Both the position numbers and the translations under genes were made by a program. Below, piece by piece: positions 25,801 through 37,800 of a DNA stretch of 64,000 nt (position 1 is the first letter of the stretch; each line of letters starts with the position of its first letter). Origin of the DNA: Watersipora subatra (lineage: Eukaryota > Bryozoa > Gymnolaemata > Cheilostomatida > Watersiporidae); the NCBI RefSeq assembly GCF_963576615.1, contig NC_088711.1, forward strand, positions 19,872,182-19,936,181, read 5' to 3'. The notes under the pieces are model-generated. The model worked only from the letters and a program-made list of their open reading frames with translations, was not told the origin of the DNA and did no database searches.

Positions 25801-28800
25801 TTTTCTCAGTCTATTTATTCGTATTCTTAATTGCTATTGTCGTCAAATTATGCTGAATTATTGCCAAAGTTTTCCTCAAGTTATCATAGATATTTATCTG
25901 CCTTTTTTAACATCTGCCATGACAGCGCATTGCATTGAAACTCTAACTGACCTATACTGAATTTTAAAGATGTTTTGTTAGTGTTGTTGAGATCAAAAAC
26001 TGCATTTGTGTCGAAGATCTTATAAAATATTTTAATGGGGCAGATATGTATTCAACCATATTGGGAATTAATACTTGTCTTCCTTTAATTCAATCTTGTT
26101 TTATTTACTGCTTATAAATATGTTAAGATGCTGCTATGTAGCGTTTGAGATTTTGGCAGCAGTAGGATAGCTGTTCTTTACATGAAACAGGCTGCCTTAT
26201 GCCATAGCTTATGTACTGAGTTTGCTGTAGCGGTGCAGCTTATCTCATTTGACAACCAGAAAAGGAAAAGTAACCTGACCAAAACTCAAATATATGCATC
26301 TGAAGTTGTAAATGTTATCCAAAGCCTCTCTTTAATGCCTTTTAGCTAGCTGTCGTAGGAAGCAAACTAAAAAATTCAAACCTTGCCTAATTTTAAACTT
26401 TTGTTCTCAATTTGAGGGCTTCTCTTACTCAGGCTCATGTATTCTTGTATTTGGCAGTGGAGTTGCCTGCAGTCTAAAATACTTTGCAGTTTATTATTCT
26501 CAACCTGTTCTATCACGTGACAGGTGTTTGTACTAAGAATGGTGCACACTGCGCATTTGCACACGGCACGCAAGACCTACGGAGCCCCACATATGACTTG
26601 AGGGAGGTACACGCGATGGAGAGAGGAGAGGGTCCTCTGGAAGGCTCAGCTAGTCACGAGATGTCAACAAGTATGGAGAAGGAGAGAATTCTCAATGATG
26701 ACCCTAAATGGAATGGTGTGTATAAAGGGTTAACTTCATACAGCAATCGTGTCAACTAGCTTCATATCTGTTTTAAAATCTGTTTCCGATTGTATGTCTT
26801 TGCAGTTGTTTAGCTATGGTAAGATTGGTATGGTTTTATGAACGGGCTGCTATAGGCTGGTTCACACTATATCGCCATATATCGAAGTTGTCTTTTCGGC
26901 GGTCCTCGTCGAATATGTGCACCGTAAACTGATGGTATCGACGAAGCAACGCGGATACATCGAGGAAAGTTTGCAGCTGTCCAACTTTCCTGATAGTTTG
27001 CCGAGCATCAACGTCAGCCTGTACAATGTACACTATTTCGGCTATGGTAATTTGGTATCGCGGATAGCGTGATCTTTTTATTTTTGTTTATGATAGAGTC
27101 AGCGGGAATGGTATTAGATTTGAGCACGCGGCAACAAAGAGTTTCTTCAAAAAAAAAGAAAAATGAGAGCACTACATCACCGAGTATTTGCAGATGCAAA
27201 CACGGATGGGTTTGTGATAGTGTGAACAGTGTTATCTTCGACAATCACCGAAGTATTGTGGTATCAACTCCGAGATACTGCGATATAGTGTGAACCAGCC
27301 ATGAGTAGGCTCTAACGACATCCAAGTGTCCAGCATTGAGTGTTCACTAGTTTGTTTCCTTTTAGCTAGCAGTTGACGTATCAGTGTGTAGGTGGGTGAT
27401 AGAAAACAGCTGCATATTGGAGGAAATAAAGAATTAATGACCATGTAGACACATGACCTTCTAACTGGCACCTGTTTCCTTCATCCACCGACCGAGTGGG
27501 CTGTGCAAAAAGCCACAAACACAGTGTTTTGGAAAGTTTGCAGATTATGGTTCTTTTTGCTTGTAGATTCACAGTATGTTCTAGCAAATTACAAGACAGA
27601 ACCCTGTAAAAGGCCCCCACGACTCTGCAGGCAGGGCTACGCGTGTCCACAGTTTCACAATAGCAAGGATAGACGAAGAAATCCTAAGTTGTACAAGTAT
27701 AGATCTACTCCGTGTCCGCAAGTGAAACAGCACGATGAATGGGGAGATCCTGCAGTCTGTGACAATGCTGACGACTGTCAGTATTGTCACACTCGCACTG
27801 AACAGCAGTTTTATCCAGAGGTACACACACTCACACTTATGTGTTATCTCTCTTAGATGTCTTGTGTCTATGATACTATCTGCTAAACTATTGGAATTTG
27901 GAAGGGTAAATACAATCACTCATCGTTAATATTATTCTATTTAAATACAGCTAAGCCTGGTCTTAAAACACTAAGCCTCCATTTTCCATGTTGTGTCTAA
28001 CATTACGGTTCACATTATAAGCTACTAATAATGGTTGTCGTATTTGACTACACGTGGAGGTAGCGCAGATACCTCTTAGCAACATATCGTAGGTATTAAA
28101 AGAGTTCTTTATCTGGGATTCATTCAGAAAAATCCTCGCATTAACATATTTTGAAATATCCTCAACCAGTTTATATAAACAGAAAGATTAATACTCGAGC
28201 CTGAAATGGGATTGTTACAGCGACAATTATAACGTCAAAGAAAGTATGAATTCAAAGCTATTCAGGTGAATTTATGAGTTATGAATCGGTCTCAGAAAAA
28301 ATTTGAAACAGAACCGTTTATATTTCCAGTTGATCAACCCCTATCAGCGCGTATAAACAGTTTGCTGCACTGGAGTTGGTAGATTTTTTGGTAACGGTGC
28401 ATCCTAGGTCAGTACAACGTGCATACAACGCATGCTTAACGGACATACAAGGCACTTGCAACACACAAACATTGTGGATACAACGCCGACACAAGTAATT
28501 AACAACGCATGTGCCACAATGTGACACTGTTAACACATTAATATTATTAATAATATCAATGTGTAATAATAATAATAGTAATTATATTATTATTCAATAT
28601 TCGATTTATGTTTTTAGTCTGTTAATAAAACAAGGTCTAAAACATTACACAAAGTATTCTATTTATTTTCTATTGATCGTTATATGTGCGTTGCGATGAT
28701 GGTGTATGCGCGTTGTATCCGCAATGTTTGTGCATTGCTAGTGCCTTGTATGTCCGTTGAGCATGCGTTGTATGCGAGTTGTACCGACCTAAGATGCACC

Positions 28801-31800
28801 GCTATCGAATTTTTTGCTACTTTTTTCAAAGCATTTTGGCTGTTCTACCTTTGTTATATTGTATGTGCTTTAGTCTTCCATTTGCATACCGATATGCTAT
28901 GATACAATTAGCAACAGTTTGGACTAGTAGACTTTTGTATGCAGATCTGTATGTTGTTGCATGTTTTCATCGACTTCTGCTTCAAAAAGCTGAAAAAACT
29001 TTCACACATTTAAGGATTACCGTCAGACATCCTTTTCTAATGGCTAACTGAATGTTTGTGTCTTTGGACACGCGCATCATTGTAATACAGCAGTGGATAC
29101 AGAAGCACATATGTTTAGGATGGAATGATATCTATTCACCATTTTTCGGTTGTAGCTAGATATATTGTTTTCCTTACGACTTTATGAAAAAGGTGTTTGA
29201 CACGGTGATCAAATAATCACGGTTATTTTAACATTATAATGGTTAGGTGGCTGCGCTTTAGTAACAAACATCAGAATCAGGCATTTGTGTTTCACTATGA
29301 AATTGCTGTTAGTTGTAATATTTACATAGTAGTGGTTGCATATAATGAGCAATAAAGTTTGCCGGAGATATCTGGCTCTGGTTTCTCTCTGTCTCGAGGC
29401 CCAGACACACTGCCAGCTTTTCAGCTATGAAGGCTCCTTCGGATGTTGAGCGTTCATCACAGCTGGCAGTTTTTTTTGTAAAGTGTGTCCCTATATCAAA
29501 TAGTGAAAGGTAGTTGTTTATGATTTGAATGTGTCAGCGAGGGACTCTTTGCTGCCCTCTGCCCATGGCTGTGTTCATGATTCTCTGTTGTATACTTACC
29601 TTACCGTGCCTCGATGTGGTCATAGATTGTTTTGTGTTTCTCTTTGTTAGTGCTTTGCCGCTAATGATGTTGCATGCTGGCAGCCCGGCTATCATTTTGG
29701 CAGCGGCATATGCCATGCGGTTGAAAAGTGCTCAGCTGGCTGTCAACAACATTGACATTGAGCTGGGAAGTCGTCAGTTTTGACATGAGTTCATGCAAAC
29801 ATTTTTTGACAAAAATAATTTATATGTACTTTCAAGAAATTATTCTAATTTCTGTAGATTTTTATCCATACCGAATTTGGGCTATTCTCTCATTACAGAT
29901 ATACAAGTCCACAAAATGTAAGGACATGGTGCAAACTGGCTATTGTCCCAGAGGGCCCTTTTGTGCTTTTGCGCATGTTGACCGTAAGTAGCTATGCGCA
30001 CTAGGCTCTCTAGAGATTATCTCTTAATCTGACTGATCGTTCTATTCATCACACTTAATCTATGTGATTAACGGATAGATGTAAAGTGTTGCTATAGATT
30101 CAGTTAGTGGCAAATCTCATGTGGAATGAACTTGTGTGAGATCTGTCGAGAGCATCCAACCCCATTTTTCTCTCTTAATTTGTATTCACATAATCACCAT
30201 CAACGATGAACGTGCACAAGTTTTTAGGAGATTTTATCAGGAAGTATCGGGGTTTTTCTATCATTTGTGATTGTTGTTGACGTTTGAGGTGATCTGACTG
30301 CCAGGATGCTTTAAGATTAAAATTGACAAAAAATTGATCGCGGTTAAAACGCTCAGATCAAGCGAAAGTGCGATTACTATGTCCGTAGTTGCAAGCAGAC
30401 CAACAGAATAGAGACGCGTAATGCTGCTACTTCAACGCAATTGCTGATATCAACTATAGCAACTAGTGACTTCATTTTGTATTTAATTTTCTCCCGAGTG
30501 GTTTAACCGTAATCAAGTTTTGTCGATTTTCATCTTAAAACTTCCTCGCAGTCAGATCACCTCAAATATCAAAAACAACCGCAAATGATAGAATGCCAAA
30601 ACTTTTTGCCAAAATCTAAAAGCTTGTACAAGTGCATCATTAAAAAGCCTTTTGTGAGGCTATTTCTATTGCCATGCTGCTCAGTAAGCACAATATTAAC
30701 AGTGGTATTGTATCTTGTTCATGGTCTGGAAATGTTGTCTACCGGGACTTGCTAACTTTATCTCTATCTACTCACCTATTACTGGCATAGGCACCGGGAC
30801 TTGCTTACTTTATCTCTATCTACTCACCTATTACTGGCATAGGCACGATCATATCTTCTGCCATATTTCTACCTTCAAACTTTCTTTTTTCTAAGGCTTA
30901 ATGACGCATCATTTTGTTAAGTTGAATAACAAGCAAATTACAGCTTCGAAGTTATGTTGGAGCACCCTAACATATTTACATTGCCTATAGAAATCCAAAT
31001 TACCATCACAGAATATTTTTAGGAAGTTGAAAGACGGCTTTTACACAGAATCGCTTGTTCTCTTTAATGCCCATTCCAAAATCATTCAAATTTATCATAA
31101 ATCTTGTAAATGCTGTTTAAACGTCACTACATTGGGATTGGAGTGGTTAGAGCAAAGGGTGGTGTCCAAAAGTTTTGACAATAGCTTTTGATAGGCGTCA
31201 GTTTTTTCAGACCACATTTATAGCTAATGAAGATGCGTGTCAATAAATTTGACGAAATTCCTCGATGTTAACTTTATAAAAAGCTGCAACATTTGAACTG
31301 CTTCTCGCCTTTGTGAAAATAATACTGTAAATCCTTGTGTACAAACCGACACCGTGTATTGGTCGCACCCTAAACTTTGAAGGGTGTTTTTTGAGTTACT
31401 GGTATACAGAGTGTATAAGTTACTGGTATACAGAGTTTATAAGTTACTGGTATACAGAGTGTATAAGTTACTGGTATACAGAGTGTATAAGCCGCACCCG
31501 CCGTTTTACCATTTATTTCATATACTTAATCGAACTGAACGATTAAAATCCAAGCTTCATCTTTTATATTTATTAAAGACTAACAAAAATATTATCTAGC
31601 CTAAAAATGTTCTTTTGAATAAAAGAAAATATACATCTAAAATTTTATTTAGCTAATTGGTTTAGGCTGTCAGGCTGCTGTGAGATAATAGGCAGCTTTT
31701 CAAAGTTCATGGCGACCATCCCTATCAGAACCTTTATAAAAAGTGGTCATTCATTTGATTAAATATTAGTTTTATTGATATTAGATATTCGAACACCATA

Positions 31801-34800
31801 TTAGTTAATATGGTGTTCTAACAGGGTACATAAGTTCTAAAGTGTATATTTGAAGTGTTTAGGAATATTTGTCACAGGTTTGTGCTGAACATAGATGCAT
31901 GAGAGACTTTAATATTATTTATGTAATATTAAATATAATATATACATATAGTATTTAGTAATATTATATTAAATATTATATTTAATATTACATATATAAT
32001 ATTATATACAGTATTTAATAATATTATATTAAATATAATATTTAATATTATATGCATCATAATATATTTTGTTTGAAATTTATTATTGGGAGAGATGTTG
32101 ATTTCATTTTGCCCACTGGTGCAGGCCTAGGCCGATGGAGATCAAGCAATTAGGTCAAAGTCTCGAGCCAATGATTCCAATGACGGCAAAAGAGTGTCAA
32201 AAATCTGCTCTTTGTTTGCTTCCTCCTCTCCCTAGTTGTTATAACTGTAGTTAGTGAGTGCTTTCTTTGGTGCTGACACGTACCTGTTGTGATTATAAAT
32301 ATTAGTATTTCATCTAGCTAATGGTAGAGCCAACAGTGTAGCTAACTGGAGAGTCTAAGCAAATAGAATTGAGATGATGGCTGACTGAAAACATGCTGCA
32401 TTATAGAACTGTAAACATGGCCATCGAAAATGGATAAAAATTATGCGCTTCCCTTCAATCCTTATGCTTGCTTATTTTGGCTAGTGAAAGCATTGATATT
32501 TCACAGCATCGTTACTAGTGCTGGGTGTAGCAAACGCTGAGAATTCAAATGCTATTTACTAGTTCTGTTGGTTGCTTGGTAAAAGACATATAAGTGAGAA
32601 TTTTGATTATGAGACTCGGTGAACTTTTATAACCCAAACAAATTTACTTGCGTGGATTAATGTGATTGATGAATATGTTATAGCTAAATGTGTTGTGCAA
32701 AAAACACTAGAGGAATTGCTCTAATTAGTTCAGCCGCCCAGGTTTCAGAATTAACAATGTGACATTGCGTTGTAATTAATGCGGCTGTTAGTTGTTGGTT
32801 AAATTTTAAGTAGAGCACGTTTTACTAGTGTAACAGTGAAAAATCACAGAACGATTTCAGTGCATCCATCATAGTTGAAGCGGGTAATTACATTACATTG
32901 TTCATGATGCAATGGTTAATGGAATGAGACAACTCTTAATAAATAATAGGCTCATGCAACTATGCAAAATCTACCTACTATTTTCCGAATTTTTTTGTGA
33001 TTTCATAGTAGTTGATAAGATGTCACTAAATTGGAAATGAGTTATCAAGATATATTTAACTAGAGTAAACGTTAAAAAGTAGACAATTCAGAACATGGCT
33101 GCATTACTTGTTTAATTACACGACCATCGAATAGCACCCCATTTAACATCACCATACAAACTTTGGTGGAGATCTCTTGAAATGAAACCTTTTGAATGAG
33201 TTTGATTTGACTAGTAAAATCCATGGAGTATGAATATAAACATAAATTATAATTAGTTTACCTCATTTTTTATTAGGTGAAGGTGAGGATATTCTTTCTG
33301 TTCTATTTATGTATTCACCCTCTTCATCATCTTCCTGGTCTAGAAAATGTCTGCAATCTAACTAGCTTTTCATATTTCTCCCCGGTTAATGGCCGCCATA
33401 TGGTCTAAGTTTTGTAGTGAGAAAGCTTAAAAATTTTTTGTTGCTCATCATCTGGCTGAATAACTGAAGGCATATGCAATTCTCTCGAATAACAATTGTG
33501 TAACGAGAGTAACAACAGTAGCTTGTAACAATAATAGCTTTAATCAAAAAGTTGTAGTCTGTTCGATGCATTATTTGGTCTGTTGTAGTCATTATTTAGT
33601 TATTATTAGTCTGTTGTACATTATTTGTGTGTAAAAAGTTGGACAATAGATAAGAATAAGAATAACAATAATTAGTACGATGTTACGCTCATTAGTAGGT
33701 AGTACATTAATCAACAATAAATGCTGCTCTTTTTGAATAGCACATAAATATATCGGATATATCTAAGATGTCAAAGTTAAGATAATAAGATAACTTTCGG
33801 CGATACTCCAACTTGTAACATTCCAATTGGTAGACCGATGCTGTAACACCTGCACCAATCGATCGCCTTTAAGTATTTATGAACAATTTGCGCAGCTATC
33901 CTGTTATCTGTTTTGTCGGACACATCTGACGATCGATCACGGCGAACTAGAATGTCGCGGAAGTGATACATAAATAGATACAACGTTATATGCACGTCGT
34001 TTTTCTTTCGCAAGATAGTTTAAGAATCAAATTGAATTTGAGAACTCGCCCGACTTGACACTTCACGTTATATGTAATTTTTTATGTAGTACTAAGGAAA
34101 AACTTCACATAAATTCTTTACATTATTTGGAATTTTCGTCGTAGGAATTATACATTATCGGAGCATTTACTGTATTAGATTATACAAAAAGACATCACTA
34201 TGTCAACACCAATTGTTTAATCAATCGTACTTGGAATTTGTTGTTAAGTTTACAATATTAGAACAAGATTTTCCATATTTCATTACAGAGTTGATGAATA
34301 TTTTGATGTGTATGTATCTCAATTGAAGTATGATTTCGTAAGAAAGATCCACTAATTAACATTTTTTCAGAATTGTTCAAAATCAGTATACCATAATAAG
34401 GTTTTGTTCAAATTTTATTATGATGATTTTTATTGACAAAGAAAATATATCCTCTCTAACAGCCTATTTAAATACATTTAAGCCAGCTATCTGCAGATTT
34501 AATTTATATGTTTAACACTTGGAAAATTTAATACGAGTTGGAATGTGATTTACTTATATTAATTAGCAATTCATAATGCGAAATTTATTTATTTTAGTAC
34601 AGATCATTGTAATTAATTACAGATCAGCTAATGACAATAAGGATTTTAGATGTATCGCTTTTTTATAAAAAATTAATTTTTAATCAGCCAAAATATGAGC
34701 ATAGAAACTTGCTACATACTACTGTACTTTGCTGTCTCCTAGTACTACTGTACCTTGCTGTCTCCTAGTACTACTGTACCTTGCTGTCTCCTAGTACTAC

Positions 34801-37800
34801 TGTACCTTGCTGTCTCCTAATACTACTGTACCTTGCTGTCTCCTAATACTACTGTACATTGCTGTCTCCTAATACTACTGTACCTTGCTGTCTCCTAATA
34901 AGCCTCTTTAACCTAAGGACTATGGATTTTCTGTGTTTATCTCAAGGTCAAATAGGACTACTGATTTTTTGTTCACACGAGTATGTGACTCAATGTGATA
35001 AAATTGCTCTCTTCATCAGATGGGGTATCATGAAGTACCTGACAATAAATGATTGCCTCCTTTACAATGATGATAGTTCAAGGGAGGGTGATCTAGTTTC
35101 CCTTAAATATGTCAGTTTTTATAAAACGGAGTTTTGCAACACTTTTACACATTTTGTAGTCATAGCAACAAGCCCATAGATTACGCAGTGTCTCCTAATA
35201 TGTTATGATCATCGGATGTTAGAACACTGTGTAGTAAGTCTATGATTCACATTGTTACAGAAGAAATCAACATGACCAAAGATGCGCAGATGGAGTCCCC
35301 TCGCACTCCCAACTCTCTAGCTTCTTACATCGCACCCAGTCTCCAGGAGCAGTCTGGCAGCATTAACGGTGATAACACCGGACACACTAGTGCTGGATTC
35401 TCTAAGAAATCACCCGGTAGACCTCAGCAGGTTGGTCTTTATATCTCGTAGCTGCTTGCAGAGACTTGCTAACACCGATTTGTTATATTCGTATGAGACT
35501 TTAGTCAGCGAGATGCTATAGAGTCTAGACTCTAGACAATGATGATTAGACGTTCGCTGGTTGAGTCCATTCTTTTTATTCGTGTCAGGCTAAACTCGGG
35601 CGAGGCTGTTTATGCTCAACTCATAGCATGAGTTGAGGTAACGAAGCCCAGCGTTCCCTACAAGTTCTCAGCAAGAGCATTTTGTTGAGAGCAACGAAAT
35701 CCAATAGCCAGTGTCATAAATGTTTGATGAGAGTGTTTGTATGTGTAGATACTGATTTGAGGCAATCGTATTTTACCTATTGTCATCCATTGTATTGTGC
35801 CTTAACTTTGTTATTGGTCAGCGGTAACAGCTGCTTAGGTTTTGGCTTTATGAGCGCATTGAATCGTGTAAATACAATGCGTCTGTTGCTTTTCAGAGCT
35901 CAAATAGTCCTGGATACCCAGATAGTCCGAGTACAACTGCATCACTAGATGCTCACTCCAGTCCTCGAACCACTCATCCCCACAATAAGACTCTCTCCAG
36001 CTCATTCACAGAGGCTGTAAGCTTGCTCTCTAATATTTTGCTCAGTAAAATCCTTCGCGAGGTTTGTGAGGCTGGCTAATTATATCTTGGGAGTTATCAT
36101 CACTATCTTTACCTTTGTCTCGATTAAGGTAATTGTGCTGTCGTTTTGTACAAGTACTAAAGGATTGCTCCTTGTTGTTTTAGTCCGGGAATCCAACTCA
36201 AAACTCGGTTCCTGAGCCAATCGGGAAGGGTAGATCTCAGTCTATGGTAGAATATCAAAGGTCAAATAGCCTGCAATCGCGTTTACCACCTAACAGCTCT
36301 AGCAGTCAATATGGGAACTCCTTTACTGGCTCTGAGGTAAGACTGTGTATTACTCATTGATGAATTCACGTCTATGGTCTATTAGTTCATGGACGACATT
36401 GCAGCAATTCCTAGTTGCTCTTCCATTCATATCCCATGCATGCTAATTTTAATTGCTCTATGTCAGTATTGGATGGCGATCTGTCTAGCATTAACCAAAA
36501 CTCAAACCCGAGCAGTATATTCACTTCTTCACTTGTTAATGACGTTTAGATTTGAAAAAGTTGATTTGGTGCATGGCGACCAGTATCAGACTGTATAGGG
36601 CTCATGGGAGCCCATTGATATATACTGTTTGTTGCTGAAGCACTCTAAACAGCTGAATACCTTTGGCTAGAGAGAGCCTTAACATCTTTGTTTGGATCAA
36701 CTTAACTTCTGGTGAACGTACTCCGAAGTAGTATTTTTTATTTAGTTATTTTAATATTTAGCAAACAGTTTATAGTTAGTGTCAGTATCGTATGCAACAA
36801 GCATTTTAAAAATAGTCAAACATTTGCGAAACTGGATGGCGATACGGATGAGAGTTTGTGATTGATGGCTAACAGGGTCGATAAAGAGAATACCGGCAGA
36901 CGCCAGTCTTGCTGGTTTTAACATAGTTGTCTGATACATATTTATGTTTTCAATTCCGCTCACAAATTTTTATTATTCTATGAAATCTATGTACGAGATG
37001 GTTTAATTTTTGAAATGCTTTAAAATCTTACAATTGCAACATATAGTAAAACCTCGATTTAAATGCCATGCCGCTCTATTTTAAAGGTGGGCATTCAATT
37101 AGAGGTTTTACGGTAGCTTGATTTGTGAATATTGTTTATAACCGTAGTAGGCCCTATTTGTTTAGAGATACGTAGGCAAAGAAATTCAGTTCTCTAGAAC
37201 ATTTTTATCTTTCTGAGCATCTCATAATATTTATTACTCATAGACGAGGTTCTCCATATACATTGAATATGAAAAACAATGTGACCACTAGTGTGCGTGT
37301 TAACTGCACCTACATAGATCTACATTAAAACAGTTGTCTGTTTATTAGTTGTTTTTGCAAAAGAGTATATTTTGCTGTCGTCACACTTTGTAAATCATTT
37401 ATATCTTGCTAGTAGATCTTCCCCAAACATGTTATCTGCTAGTAATATTCAGTACGTACTGTCATGCTTCTGTATACCGACAGAGCTCATTCGCTGCAAA
37501 TTTATGCTCTAAACCTCGCTGCTAAAGACAGTCTATTTTACAGCAGTTAATATGTATTTCTCCTACAACAGCTCTATATATTTCATATGTAAATCATACA
37601 AGTATGTGTAGATACAGCTGGTTCCTATCGCTCAACAATTTACACTTGCAGTATGGAAGGATACGACAGCACAGCGGAGAGCAAAGCATTGCCAATGCAT
37701 CTAGTGGTTTGTTAGATAGTGGAATTGGAGGCATGAACTCTGTGGGCTTTATGTCAGCCAACAACCAGCCAAACATGTCTCCTTTTGCATCCCCTTTCTT

